A stretch of 64,000 bases of DNA, taken from positions 8,649,878 to 8,713,877 of the forward strand of contig LR746264.1 of the NCBI GenBank assembly GCA_902729315.2, written 5' to 3'. A program made the position numbers and the translations under genes. Source of the DNA: Spirodela intermedia. Lineage: Eukaryota; Streptophyta; Magnoliopsida; Alismatales; Araceae. Shown one piece after another: positions 35,808 through 48,915 of the stretch (its first letter is position 1; the number at the start of each line of letters is the position of its first letter). The notes under the pieces were generated by a model, which saw only the letters and a program-made list of their open reading frames with translations, had not been told where the DNA came from and made no database searches.

Positions 35808-36642
35808 ATGGATAGAGAGAGAGAGAGAGAGGTGTGCGTGTGCTGATCTTCAGAGGAACACAAGAGGGAGGGAGGAGAAAGGTACCTTACACATTTATGG
35901 ATCGCCCCGTGTGGACGTCAGTAAGAGCGCTCGACTTCCGCGGCAAAGCCAACTGCGGATGCTTCCCTAACAACAATACACATGCGCAGGAAATAGTTTA
36001 ATCGAGATCTCTGTTAGAAATCAGGGATCTTTACCGATGCACATTAACCATTAATGAGATGGCGATCGTCTACGAATTATAAAAATACACAGCATCCTTA
36101 CCCGCTAATGTCTAGCTGATTCATGGGCGATAAACTACAGCTACTGCCCATTCATGGGCGCCTAATGAGTTCCTGTGATCTCAGCTGTCGAACTCTTGAA
36201 ACGGTCGTACCCCCCGGAATCACGACGTCAGCCCTCACATGGGCCATGGGTTCTTCTAATCCCCCCCAGGAGCCACCAGTTTCTAGAGAGAGAACATGGT
36301 TTCGACTAGCATGAGGAGGCACTCACTGATCTGATTGGAAAGATCCTCTGTCCATGAATAAGAAGAGAGCGAGGGAGGAGGGAGGAGGAGAAGGAGAAGG
36401 ATATAAGTAGAGGGTTCTTGATGGGGTCTGCCACGGAATCATGACCCGGCGATGGAGAGAGAATACAATAATCTGAACCATCTAAAGAGACAGGATTAGA
36501 GCCCGCGAGCACCCACAGCCCAAGGCCTGTGGCATTCAATTCTCATCACATGGCCGGGCGCTGTTCTCAAACTACCCCCCCTCTCACTGCTCGGTCGCGC
36601 CGTCGCCAAGCTTCTTGCCGGGAGAGTCGCCGTCGAGAGATC

Positions 36643-36645
<3 letters not shown>

Positions 36646-36693
<48 letters not shown>
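36646..36693. repeat. (GA)n microsatellite
   Basis: A near-perfect run of about 48 bases lies immediately upstream of the FLX-like fragment. In frame it would encode Arg-Glu repeats. Confidence 0.9.
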
Positions 36694-36695
<2 letters not shown>

Positions 36696-36834
36696 CGTCG
36701 AGCTTGTGGCCATGGAAAAGAACACGGTTTCTATAATGCAGGAAGTTGAAAAATTACGGGCGGAGCTTGGCGATGCTGAAAAGAGGGCATGGGAAGCAGC
36801 TGCGGCGACAAACCCAGGCTTGCTTTGTGGATAG
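36694..36834 (+). pseudogene. FLX-like coiled-coil exon fragment
   Basis: The frame reads VVELVAMEKNTVSIMQEVEKLRAEL followed by GDAEKRAWEAAAATNPG, then a stop. FLX and FLX-like proteins (FLC expressor family) have a coiled-coil end with a closely similar MEKN…REVEKLRAE…AEKRA pattern. The rest of the protein is absent on both sides. The upstream (GA)n tract could not serve as a polypyrimidine acceptor. It may be a gene remnant, a captured exon, or the first exon of an unrecognised gene. Confidence 0.5.
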
Positions 36835-38436
36835 CTGATTCTCTTTTCAGTGTTTATCTCATTACAATTTCCTTCAGCTTCCAATTGTATAAATAACTCT
36901 ACTCAGCTAAGATTTTAAAATATCTCGGATGCCATATACTCTAGAATCACGACTCAGCTCCCAGAATCTCGTTGACTTGTGTGCCAGTACATGCCGAGTC
37001 TTTGTCCATTCTTTCTTGCACTTAGGCCCTGGGCATGCTGGCAACCATGGAAATCCAGAATGCTACATGGGGTAAACTCCTATCCTGGCAGCTACAGGAT
37101 GCACCAGTTGTGCCCCACTGTGATGTCTACAGCAGTCTTCTATTAGTCTGCATGATGAATTTTTTTTTTTTTAATTGACGACCCCTCATCTGTTTGCTTT
37201 TGCCCTTTCTCTGGAATGCCAACTTTCTATTTCTTTGGATTTTCTTATCGACCAAATCTCTTCTCTTTTTCAGAGTCCTACGCCAGCTTTTTCCATGGAT
37301 GATAGTTTGAGTTTCTAGTTTACTCTTTCTCCCCTGCCCCTCAGTCGCCTATCTCACCTAATCCTTGTCAGCCATCCCAAGATTATTATTTATATATATA
37401 TATTCACAGTGCAGATGTAATAATTCAAATTCGTATGGTTCAAATCTTCATATTTGCCATCCAAGTATGCTCTCTTCCCTCGAATCTGCTTCCATGGCTA
37501 CATCATCTGCAACTTTTTCTGGTGCTACATCTCTTTCCATAGTTTTCTATGCATACTTCAAAGCCCGGTATAAGTGAAACCGCTAGATCAAAGCTAGCAA
37601 TCCTTCTTGCTGTCAAATATTACTGCCCCAGAGCCCCTTGAGTTTCTGGTAGCTACCCAGTTCAGGCAAAATTTATCCGAATTTCTCACTACTTGTGTTT
37701 GAAATGAAATTCCCTTGACTCGACAGTGATTATACTTATTTATTCCTTGCAGAGAAGTGGTGTATTAATGCCACAATATGATAACTATAAGGTTTTTGGC
37801 GTAGTGCGGACTGAGATCTCTCCAGAGAACATGTTCTTGATGATGTGCTTTGAGTTGGAATGATCTCGGCTTCTCAGATTTGTGTGTCTATTTGATCGCC
37901 GATCTTCTACCTAAATTCAGCTATTTTATGAGATGGGTCCAAGTTTTTTCTTGAAGAAATGTTTATTCGATTAGAACAATGGCGCAATCGAGCTAAATCA
38001 CCATGATGCCGGTCCAAGATCGCCGGAAATATTCTTAGAAAATACTATTTTTCTTCCTAATTTCGGTTCTCGTTCTTGGACTCTTCGTTCAAGAATTCCA
38101 ATCGAGGGAAGTTGGGCGGGGAGCCCGATCAGTAGAGATCTGCTTCGACGTTCATCAATGGTCGCAGAGCCTCTCGGGGGGTTTCCCCCGTCTCTATCCG
38201 CAGATCTTCGTCGCACATTCCCTCCAACTTCCTCGTCTCCGCCTGCAGTTAATGGGGATGACAGAGACCTAAGCAAGGGATCCTTCTCCTCTTTCCTCTT
38301 CTGTGACCACTAATGGAGCCACGACAGGAGGGAGCCCAAGATTCTCCGGGCTTTCCAGAAGAGCTCGGTCGTCTAGAAGAATGGCTGCGGGGGAAATGGA
38401 GCTAATCCTAGTGCCTCCAAATCCGGAGCAGATGAC

Positions 38437-38450
38437 CACGAGCCTTCCAC
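38437..38450 (+). promoter_or_regulatory. Iron-dependent regulatory sequence (IDRS)-like element
   Basis: CACGAGCCTTCCAC matches the plant ferritin IDRS pattern CACGAGNCCNCCAC with one mismatch. It lies 297 bases upstream of the ferritin ATG, in the place where IDRS represses ferritin transcription when iron is low. The pattern is recalled from maize and Arabidopsis ferritin promoters. Confidence 0.6.
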
Positions 38451-38746
38451 GCGCCACGTCCGTCGGATCAATCTGACCCGTCCAAGTTTCTCCTGGCGAG
38501 TGGCTCAGATCCACCGCTCATTCCCATTGAAACGAGATACGGACGACCGCCATTCTTCAACCCGTCCACCGCTCGTCGCCTCCGACACCTGCTCTCGTTC
38601 ATCCCCAATCCCATTCCTCTCGCTCCCAATCTTCTCCGATCTTTTCTCTTCTTCTTCTTCTTCTTCATCGCGGTCGTCGTCCTCTTCCTTCTGATTCCCT
38701 TCGTCTTACTTCGCTGTTGAATTACGGGAGAACCTATAGAGGCGCC

Positions 38747-40661
38747 ATGCTTCTGAAGGCTTCCTCTGCTATGTCCCTCTCCTCCGCCGCCTCCGAGGTC
38801 GGCGCGTCCATCGGAGCCTGCGGGACCTCCTCCTTGAGTTCTGCTCTCCGGCTATGGAGTAGGAGGCCAAAGAATGGTCTGTCGCTGGTCGCCATGGCGT
38901 CCGGAGAGGCCGGCGGTCGGGCTCTCACCGGCGTGTTATTCGAACCCTTCGAAGAGGTGAAGAAGGAGCTGTCCCTTGTGCCCTCTGTTCCGCACCAGTC
39001 GCTCGCGCGCCAGAAGTACGTCGACGAGTGCGAGGCGGCCATCAACGAGCAGATAAAGTAGGTCCCGGTACTTACCTTTTGGCTTTACGATTCAGCGCCT
39101 TTGCTTTTTGCTGTGAACTTTTTCCTATTCCTGCTACGGCCTCTCTTTTTCTGTCGATTCTGCTCATATATCATCTGATTCTTGGTTCAATTCTTTTCAA
39201 GAAGAAAAATCCTAATTTAATCGTCTGATCTGGGAGCTTTCCTTGACTCTGTTGTTTAACCTACAGCATCGAGTACAATGTCTCCTACGCCTACCACGCG
39301 TTATTTGCCTACTTCGACAGGGACAACGTCGCCCTCAAGGGCCTCGCCAAGTAAGCTCCGGGAAACGCCTATCAGTCCCATTTTCAGGCTCCCAGTGTCA
39401 CGCCCCCTGGTTTGATCTCGCTGCTCTGCTCAGGTTTTTCAAGGAATCCAGCGAGGAGGAACGCCAGCATGCGGAGAAACTGATGGAATATCAGGTTTTT
39501 TGCGCAGTTCTTGTTTACTCTGTCATAATCGGTTGTGAAGAAGGTCATGCCGTAGTCTCATTCTCGTGTCCTCTTCCTCCTGGTGTTGTTTAGAACAAGC
39601 GTGGCGGAAGAGTGAAGCTCCAGACCATATTGACGCCCCCTAGTGAATTCGACGACGCCGAGAAAGGAGATGCGTTATATGGTAAAGCACTATATGCTCT
39701 TCTTCTCATTTCTTCTCGTTGGTCCTTGCTGTCTGCATTCATACGACATGTATCTATAGCATGTTATATGCTTCTACTGGTATCCATATGAAGTCTAGCC
39801 AGATGTCTGTATGAGCGTGGACCTTCTCTCTGCGTGGACTGTTCTTTAGATGGTGCTGAATAAATCGGATGTGCTGTCATATCTCCTTTTCCATGATTTC
39901 TTCGTTTTCCGATGGTTTGAGGATTTCTTCACTGTTTCAGCGATGGAACTTACTCTGTCTCTTGAGAAGCTGGTCAACGAGAAACTTTTAAGTCTACACG
40001 CAGTGAGTGCACTGGTCTTCTACTTCATGATTCACCCATTTACCTCATTTAAGCTGATTTTACTGTTCCAATGATCAGGTGGCAACACGATCCAACGATG
40101 TTCAGATGGCAGACTTCATTGAGAGTGAATTCTTGGGCGAGCAGGTGAGCGGTGCTCATTCTGCTGCATCCTATTATTTTATTTTTTTTCTTCATTCGAA
40201 AAGGATCATGCTTCAGTGGGCGAATTATATGAAATAGCTTGATTTTATTCACATAATCAAAAATTATCTAATTCTGCTGCTTAATAAATTATGGGCATTC
40301 ATTTGATATAAACTAGCTCGTGAACCAAATATAAATCGATAAAAGTAGGCATGAACTCCAAGCTCTGTGCTTGTTCGTTTGTGGGGGTTTCTTTCTTCCC
40401 GAAAGTAGGTGGAGCTACTTGTCGTCACTCATGGCTGCCCTCTGTTTCCCTTCGAAAATACGCAGGTGGAGGCGATAAAGAAGATATCCGAGTACGTAGC
40501 TCAGCTGAGGAGGGTGGGCAAGGGACACGGTGAGGCGCCGTCCTCGTTCTTCGACATTTCATCCTTCGGAAAGTGGTTCTCATTTCTTTCTATTTCGATC
40601 TTCTCTTTCAGGTGTCTGGCACTTCGATCAGTTGCTTTTGGGCGAGGGAGACGCTGCCTGA
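38747..40661 (+). CDS. FER: Ferritin, chloroplastic
   Basis: Plastid iron-storage protein. Twenty-four subunits form a shell that oxidises Fe(II) and stores it. Exons: 38747-39057, 39267-39350, 39434-39494, 39594-39681, 39941-40002, 40079-40144, 40466-40529, 40612-40661, consistent in phase, giving 261 residues. Eight exons is the usual plant layout. The N-terminus is a Ser/Ala-rich transit peptide, followed by the plant extension peptide ([14 protein letters not shown]). The ferroxidase residues are visible: Glu in [15 protein letters not shown], Glu and His in [15 protein letters not shown], and Glu in [34 protein letters not shown] and [11 protein letters not shown] complete the four-helix bundle and the short fifth helix. 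The ATG at 38747 begins the transit peptide. Probably regulated by iron through the IDRS-like site upstream. Confidence 0.96.
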
Positions 40662-41172
40662 AGGAGGAGGAGGAGGGGCCGCGGGGTTTTCTGTTGGGTT
40701 CTTACTCATTCTGTTGGTTTTCCCGCTTTCTTCTTCCTCTGGGTTCCATCTCCCATCCGGGCCTGAGAACTGGTAGTTGTCTGGATGGACTGTCTGTGAT
40801 CGTCTGCTCGTGTCGTCATTCCTCGTCAGAGTTGGAGAATACAGCCATGGATGTGCTTCCATTTGTGACAAAAAACGGCTGGTCATACGTGTAGAGACTG
40901 GTTGGTTGGCAGGCTGCCGCTGGAGCCGTCGTCCTCATCCCCTTTCAGCAGCAACCTTGCCCGTCTCCTCACCCTCCTTTTCCCGCTAACCAGACCTTAA
41001 CCTCGAGCAACATTCCATCTGATGGCGTATCTCTCACCCTCTGTTCGGCGAAGATCGACCGATTTATATCGTTAACAATGGTGTCCGATGATGGGGCGGG
41101 CAGCTGCTATAAGGAGGGGTGAGGTAGATAATATCCGCAGACCGGGCAGCTGCTTATCCTGAGAGAGTGACG
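40662..41172. other. Intergenic: ferritin 3' UTR and CRL promoter
   Basis: TATA-like sequences are GATTTATATC near 41061 and CTATAAGG near 41107, about 110 and 65 bases before the next ATG. No other gene is seen. Confidence 0.5.
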
Positions 41173-43263
41173 ATGGCGGACGAGCGGCGGCGGGTTTGTG
41201 TGACCGGCGGCAGCGGCTTCATCGGATCCTGGCTGGTCCGCTTCCTGTTGGAGAAGGGCTATGCCGTGCACGCCACGGTCAAAGACCGTACGTGCTCTTC
41301 TGTCCATCGGCCTCTCCTTCTTTCCATTATTTTCCGGTCTGCTCGCCGTCGAGGAAGAGGGAACAACGTGGCAGTGTTTGTGTTCTCTGTCGTTCTTCTG
41401 TGAGCAGACGAGGAAGGGGAGACGAAGCACCTGCTCGATCTTCCCGGTGCGGCGTCTGGTCTTCGCCTCTTTCAGATAGACCTCCTCGACTATGACTCCA
41501 TCCTCGCCGCCGTCCGCGGCACCGCAGGCGTCTTCCACCTGGCGTCACCCTGCATCGTGGATCGCGTCCTCGATCCCGAGGTTCGGAGCTTCATCGTCCG
41601 CTCCATGTTATCTCCTCCCCCCTCCTCCCCCTTGTTTCTTCTGTTCTTCCCCCTTGACATGGCCGCTCCACGATGGCTCGCAGCGGGAGCTCCTGGAGCC
41701 GGCCGTCAAGGGCACCATCAACGTTCTCCGCGCCGCGAAGGAGAGCGGGGTGAGGAGGGTTGTGGTGACGTCCTCCATTTCAGCTATCATCCCGAGCCCT
41801 AGATGGCCTGCCGATATCACCAAGACTGAGGAATGCTGGACCGATGTCGACTACTGCAAGGAGAACAAGGTCAGGAAACTCCATATGTTTAGCAGACTCT
41901 TTTCTAATGGTTCTCTCCTCTCTGCTAGATGTTGACGACGGGATGAACCGAGACTTCGTCCGTAAGAATAGATCAGTTGCCCTAAATTTCTTTCAGACAA
42001 ATCCCTGCATGATTCGTTCGTTGCTCGTGACAGATATGGTATCCGGCTTCAAAAACTCTGGCAGAGAAAGCGGCCTGGGATTTCGCCAAGGAGAATGGAC
42101 TGGATGTGGTTGTGATCAACCCAGGCACCGTCATGGGTCCCATCCTGCCGCCCCAGCCCAACGCCAGCATGGAGATGCTCGTCCGCCTCCTCCAAGGTGA
42201 GCCCAGCTCCTGCAAGCCCGTTCTTACCCAGTAGCTGGGAATTTCTGTGCAGTACCGACTCTGGAACCATGTAGTCTGGCGCGGGAGGAAGTCTGTCTGT
42301 GAGATGGAAAGCATGAAAGTAGCTCCTCCTTGTCATCCTACGCTTGCTGCTTGCAGCATTTTTCTCTGAATTCTTTCATTGCGGTTGTTCTTCGATCTCT
42401 CTGATGTTGGAGAAGTACTGGCGTACAGGTTGCTCGGAGGAATACAAGAATTTTTACATGGGTTCTGTTCATGTCAAGGACGTTGCAGCAGCTCATATTC
42501 TCCTGTATGAAAGTGCTTCCGCCACAGGCAGACATCTCTGTGTTGAATCGATATCACACTGGAGTGACTTTGCTGCTAAAGTCGCCCATCTCTGTCCAGA
42601 GTACAAGGTGCCCAGGTACGAGAAAAATCTTCCTGCTATTTTTATCTTATTTCCAGTAAGGTTTTGGTGTGCGAGATGGTTATTTTTATTTTCTGACATA
42701 TGAACTCATGTTAAACAACTCTGTTTAGCTGTAATTACCCATCATCAAGATCCCATAATACCGATATTTGTGCTAATATCGGTAACTTTTTTGAAGATTT
42801 TTTTTCTTGTTATTTTTATTCACTTCTACGTCTAAATATTAATTTAAGAATATATATAACAGATATATACTTTATTAATTTATTAGAGTTGCGCAGCCCG
42901 ACGAAATTACCCCCATACCCATATCAATAATTCGTCGCGTTAAAGCGTAATCTGTGGATCATTCGGCGGATTGCTGACGGCATGCAGCTGAATTGCTCCC
43001 TAGTATTCTATTCTTGACCCCTTGGAAAGAAAGTAAAAAACGTGTTTTGGCCCTGGTCGGTATGGCGTCTCTGTCGGAGGCGGCTAGCTAAGGTTGTTTT
43101 TTTTTTCCCCCTCGTTTGCAGTTTCCCGGCCGACACTCAGCCTGGGCTGCTCAGGACGAAGGAACCCTCGAGGAAGCTGATCGATCTCGGTCTCCGTTTC
43201 ACCTCCGTGAACGAGATCATCAAGGATTCGGTGGAATCTCTGAAGCGTCGAGGTTACGTGTAA
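41173..43263 (+). CDS. Cinnamoyl-CoA reductase-like NADPH reductase
   Basis: Short-chain (extended SDR) reductase of the CCR/DFR superfamily, closest to the Arabidopsis CRL1/CRL2 type; the substrate is unproven. Exons: 41173-41287, 41408-41580, 41684-41869, 42034-42196, 42429-42615, 43122-43263, giving 321 residues in phase. The cofactor motif is [20 protein letters not shown] and GVFHLASPC follow, then VVVTSSISA, the catalytic YxxxK in [26 protein letters not shown], and a C-terminal half typical of CRLs ([48 protein letters not shown]). The CCR signature KNWYCYGK is absent (IWYPASK instead), so it is probably not a true lignin CCR. Intron 2 has a weak donor (GTTCGG). It lies in the same direction as ferritin. 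Confidence 0.92.
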
Positions 43264-43742
43264 TCGAGAATAATATAATAGCAGATGATCTGTGTCGATG
43301 TGATCGGACAACTGCAAGCTGTAGACTCCCCCAGCTTAGTGATCTAATCTACTACAGAGAATTTAATGCTTCCAGATGTGGGTCGTTTCTGATTGATCTT
43401 TTCACTGGACGGAGGAGACAAAAATGGGGCGTTTTTATGCCCGGATCGCCGGTGGCCATTAATGAAGGGAGAGGTGCCCCCCCACGTGGGTTCACTGCGT
43501 ACACGCAGCACAGAGAAGGGGGGCCGTCAACGTCTTGCCAGGAGATGTTTGGATGGGCCTGGATCTAAACGACCGGCGATGGAGGTGTCCTTGTTACGGT
43601 GGGTGACCGACGTTGGCGGCCCCGGGGTACCCCACGCCTCTGACAGCAGACTATTACCAGTAGCCGGCAAGATGCAGAATGGAAGAGGGAAGTTTAGCGC
43701 ATTCCCCACTCTCTCGCACCTCACTGAACAAGGAGGCCAGAG
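43264..43742. other. Intergenic: CRL to PMT
   Basis: These 480 bases contain open frames without recognisable domains. They presumably hold the CRL 3' UTR and the PMT promoter and leader. Confidence 0.5.
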
Positions 43743-46700
43743 ATGAGGAAACGTTCGGGATCGGCTCTGGGCGAGATGAAGTACAAATTCATCGTCGGGC
43801 CGGCCGTTCTCCTGGTAGTGTTCTTCCTCGCCATCACCAACTTCGACAACCATTCCGCCACCCAATCCTTCTCGTCGGATTTCCATCCTTCGCCGCCTGC
43901 AGATTCCGAGACGCTGCAGCATTCCGAACAGGTTTCGCCGTCGTCTCTGGTTGTCGGGGAACAGGAAGGTGGAGAGGAGGCGGTCGTTGAGGATGCTCGG
44001 CGGGAGGAAGAAGATGGCGGGGGAGTTGGAGAAGAGCAGCAGTGGGAGTTGTGCGGTAAAAATGAGGGCCTACCGGACGCGGATTACATCCCCTGCCTGG
44101 ACAATATCAAGGCGATCAAGGCCCTTCCGTCCAGGAAGCACATGGAGAACCGGGAGCGACACTGCCCGGATCCAAGCCCAACGTGCCTCGTTCCCCTCCC
44201 CCAAGGGTACAAGCAACCAGTGCCCTGGCCAAAGAGCAGAGACATGGTGAGATCGCTGTGTCACTAACCAGTTTCTTCAACGTTAATCAAATAGTCGATA
44301 ATAGAATGATACTGTCGACGGGAGATGAGTAAACTCGAGATCTGCAGATTTCAAGGATGTTCTGGGAAGGATCTAGGTTTTCCCTTCTTTCTGCTTCTGC
44401 CCTTTTTTTTATTCTGGCCCTGGAGACTGCAGCAGCATCGTCCCTTACCCTCTCTAGACCTTTTTTCTCATCAAACTTTCATGCTTGCATCATTACATCT
44501 GCACGTCGGACGAAATCCGAGGAATGCAGAATAGGATAAGAGCGCGAAAGGCAGATAGAATGGAAATCTTGCTGCTTCCTGGACGCCTGGGGCGTGTATG
44601 GCGATGGTATAGTGGTATGCTGCAATGTGCTGTATAGGCATTTCGAGAATGTTGGTCTTCTCTTTGACCAAATATTCTTTACCCATATGTTGTTCTTTGC
44701 AAGGTGGTAATCATGAGGCCACCCTTCAGATGGAACTCTCCTAGTCAACAGCTTGCACGTAGCTAGCACTCAAATCTTTGTCTCACATACATTTGGTGGA
44801 TACACCTTGGATCTTGCTCCTCTGAGACTTCCGGGGTATCCTATGATGAGCTGATATCCTTTAGTAAGGTCAATGTCCTCATATAATAAGGCTGCTGTTG
44901 ACTTCACGTAGGCTCGTAAGAGGTCATCAGAGTAGGAATGGTTCCTTCACACCAACAGGGCATACCAGCGCACAAATCAGGTCCTCAATATTAATGGCTA
45001 TCCCTAAGAGAAGATCTAGCTGGAATTGATGATGTCAGAGTAAGCTGTGCTCCTGGGTCTTGGTCACTAGCTACCCTTTGGAGCAACCCCTCATAATTTG
45101 GCTTACATGCGGAATCCATTGTCATCGTGTTTTTATTTACTGAACCACGTATGATTCTCATCAGCCTTCACCCGGACAATTGTTTTACCGAGAGGCACCT
45201 GAGAAAAAGGCATCAGTTTTCAGCCATTATAAGATTTCAGCACTTTCTTCATTCTTGTTCTCCCAAAAATTGGGACTACTCCTTGATTTTGTGTGATTTG
45301 AGCTAGGAATTAACAATTACCGGTACATCGGATTTTCTTTTTAATCTAGTGCACTTTAGTAAAAGGTAGGGGTAAAAAAGAAATCCCCGTTTCTAAATTA
45401 AGAATTACTTCGTAAAATCGGAACCCGACTACAAGAAGTGTTCACATACATGAAATGTAGAAGTTGAATGTTCTATCTCTGTATGATACAAATAGTTCAT
45501 GTAGACATGTCCATTACTCAGAAACTTAAATCGTCGTCCTTCTATCAAAACTAACATAGGATTAGGGGTGAATTTCTAGAAGATATTGCTAGTGCGCGCG
45601 ATATTTTCCACGAAAATATCAGCATAAGTTATTTAAATCATGTCTTGTAAACTGAAGGTTAGATAATGATATTATAGGCAAACGGAATCCGTCGTTTTGA
45701 AGTTGGCTTTCTAATGTTCGGATGTAGTTTTTCCAGCGTTCGGAATCCATCAATGATTTCTTCATTAACAAGCCAGAGGAAGTTGACTCTTCCGGTTTTT
45801 TATTGAGTATGTATGTTTTCTAAAAAAACATTTTTCTGTTAATATATATTTTTTATCTCTTAAGAAAATTCTTATGTTTCCTAACGTTATGGCAATAGGA
45901 TTGACAATCATTCTGGTCTTGTCTTTCAGATTTGGTTTGTCAATGTTCCTCATGCTAGGCTTGTCGAAATCAAGAAGGAGCAAAACTGGGTGCGGAAGTC
46001 TGATGAGTACCTTGTTTTCCCGGGAGGCGGAACCCAATTTAAAGACGGAGTGATGCACTACATTCGATTTATTGAGGAGGTACTCAATTTCTGCATTAAT
46101 TAACCTCTACTGCCTTTGTTTGAAAATCAAGGATTCTACAACGCAATATTTTTCAATCATTTTCTTTTGTCTGGGAGTTCTTGGCGAAGCATTCTTTTCT
46201 GGATAGTATACCTTTAGTAGAAATAAACAATTACAACCTCCTATAACATGATGTTGATGTTTATCTCTTATGAGAAGAAAGTGTGATGTACTTAGTGCTA
46301 CTATTTTAATTCGGATAATATTATTTCTCTGTATACATGTGCTTTGCTTCGTGGTTGGATGACATAGCTTCTCTTTTTCCATTTATAATCCATGGATATT
46401 TGACATTTCCTTAAGTGATATATTGAATGGATAAAAAGGTATTTTTTTTCTCTCATTTCTCTTACTTTTGGGCCTCTGTTAGACTTACCCAGCCGTCGCA
46501 TGGGGGAAGCATACAAGAGTTGTTCTTGATGTTGGATGTGGTGTTGCAAGCTTTGGTGGATATTTGTTAGACAAAGATGTCATTACTATGTCTCTTGCTC
46601 CGAGGGACGTACATGAGGCTCAAATACAGTTTGCTCTTGAAAGAGGAATCCCTGCTATCTTATCTATTATTGCGACCCAGAGGCTAACATTCCCCGATAA

Positions 46701-48915
46701 ATCTTATGATATGATTCACTGCGCAAGATGTCGGATCCAATGGCATGCGGACGGTAAGTTTCTGTCATTTGGTTCTTGTACTTCTCATCAGGGTCATGGT
46801 TATTACCATGGACATCATCACTGAAATAGTCTATTTTCATGATTTTTTAACTCAATCTTGATCACAATGCAGAGGGAAGGGCGTTACTGGAGCTTAATAG
46901 GATTCTAAGACCTGGGGGTTTCTTCACATGGTCTGCAACACCAATTTATCGTGATGATGAAGAAGACAAGAGCATTTGGAATGGTGAGTATTCGGTTTTT
47001 TTTTTTTTTTTTCCGTTTGGTATCCAAAGGTTGGCCATATTGATGCTTTTTCAAGTTCCTTGAGAGTTAACATACTGTAAAGGCAGAAAAATCATCCTTT
47101 CAATGTGCATCCATCAACTGCAGGGATCTTTCTAATTACGGTGAATTATATCGCTGGAACATTTGACCATGAGGGACATAATTGAGCCCCATTAAAGGAG
47201 ATTAACTCTCTCTCTTTTTTTTTCTTGGGGAAGGGGGCATCAGAAAGTGAAACTCTTAAACAGTTTTTTGCTAGTTGTATGCAGTAATTTGTAGAACTCA
47301 AGACATCATGTCAGAGAGCTACCATGGCTGAACTTTTTGGAATTCAGTGCTTCATAAACTCACTTTGTTATATGGTCATTATGATCGCTTTGTACATAGC
47401 ATCGCATATTCTTCAATTTTGTGTCTTATGATTGCTATATATATATATGATAACTCTGATGTTCTTGGAAAGTTTTGTGTCGAACATGTGGTTACACATA
47501 TAGCTTGTGCTCTATTTCATTATCTGTGTAGGAATAATCCGATTCTTCATATTTATTTTATGATTCCCGTAGGCTTTGGTGATCAACCTTATCACGGTGC
47601 CCAAAACTTCATGTGCTTAGTAATATTCATGTCCAAGTGGATGCCACCTGATTTTTCTTGTTAAAGAATCTTCATTTTTTCAAAAGAGGGCCTTGCGAGG
47701 AAGAATAGACGAATTTATGAGGATCCGTTTTCTTTCTCCTGCAGCGATGGTGTCTCTGACCGAATCCATTTGCTGGAAGATGGTGGCGAAATCGATTGAT
47801 CCGAATGGGATTGGGCTTGCTATTTTCCAAAAGCCTACCTCAAATTCTTGTTACAGTAATCGGGATGTAAATAGCCCTCCACTGTGTGATCAGAGGAACA
47901 GAAGTGATATCTCATGGTATTTTCTGTCAGATAATATCAACAGTTACTTATATGCTTTACGTGTTAATACTTCTCATTTTGCAATGCCAGGTATGTTCCA
48001 CTAGATGGTTGTATCCCCCTTCTTCAGGAATCTGAAGAAGGCTCTGAGAACACGTGGCCCGAAGAATGGCCTGCGAGACTGAATCTCAGACCTACAAGTC
48101 TATCAATAGACCCAAGCATTGGACATACAGAGGAATCTTTTCATGAAGACACACAACATTGGAAGAACCTTGTGACGGGCACTTACAAGAACGAGCTCGG
48201 CATCAACTGGGGCAGTGTACGGAATGTTATGGATATGAATGCAGGTTTTGGAGGGTATGTGATATAATCCGCAAGTTTTTCACTCATGACACATTTTCCT
48301 GCAGATTAGGGAGTAAAGATGACATTACCTGTGGCAATGAGTTATTTTTTCTCATTAATGTGTCGAATGCTGGTCAGTAGATCAGATACAGTGGACATGT
48401 CTCTGCATTCGAGTGTAACATCTCTCCTTTGGACCCTCAGATTTGCTGCGGCGCTCGTCGACCAGCCTCTTTGGGTGATGAACGCCGTGCCACCCACCGC
48501 GCCAGATACCCTGCCCATCATCTTCGACAGAGGCTTCATCGGGATTTATCACGACTGGTGTGAGGCCTTCAACACTTACCCTCGGACCTACGATCTTCTT
48601 CATTCCAACAACCTCTTTGGGAAACTCACTCAGCGGTACGTTCTACATGATAAGCTCGTCGTCAGTTCCTCTGCCATTCACTGTGTTCGCGGTGCTGAGG
48701 GTTCGCCTCCTCCTCGCAGGTGCTCGATCGTCGGGGTCGTCGCCGAAATGGATCGGATATTGAGGCCAGGTGGGTGGGTGTTGATCCAAGACAGCCCAAC
48801 GACGATCGAGAAGTTGGATTCTCTGTTCAAGTCCCTGCACTGGGAGACGACGGTTCGTGAAGGGCAGCTTCTCGTCGGCAAGAAAACCTTCTGGCGTCCG
48901 GCTGACGCGCGGTGA
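43743..48915 (+). CDS. Golgi PMT-family putative methyltransferase (QUA2/PMT28-like)
   Basis: Plant DUF248 S-adenosylmethionine-dependent methyltransferase. Relatives such as QUA2 are needed for homogalacturonan methylesterification in the Golgi. Exons: 43743-44246, 45930-46079, 46483-46753, 46873-46983, 47745-47916, 47991-48254, 48441-48635, 48720-48915, giving 620 residues in phase. It has a short cytosolic tail, a membrane anchor (about residues 14-32, YKFIVGPAVLLVVFFLAIT) and an acidic stem, then the domain: DYIPCLDNIKAIKALPSRKH, VFPGGGTQFKDG, SAM motif VVLDVGCGVASFGGYLL, CARCRIQWHAD, LELNRILRPGGFFTWSATP, VRNVMDMNAGFGG and MDRILRPGGWVLIQD. The C-terminal half repeats the fold, as is normal. 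The sequence most resembles PMT28 in my memory; the subgroup is not certain. Confidence 0.93.

Larger units (their letters stand above)
35755..38746. other. Intergenic between LBD and ferritin
   Basis: Three kilobases hold the LBD promoter, GA tracts at about 35815-35831 and 36646-36693, one FLX-like exon fragment (36694-36834) and, at the right end, the ferritin promoter with an IDRS-like site. The frame at 37998-38276 (minus) has no recognisable domain. I see no intact gene. Confidence 0.55.

Noticed and set aside
37998-38276. Minus-strand 92-codon frame upstream of ferritin
   Set aside because: Arg/Gly-rich chance frame within the ferritin promoter region, with no homology that I recognise.
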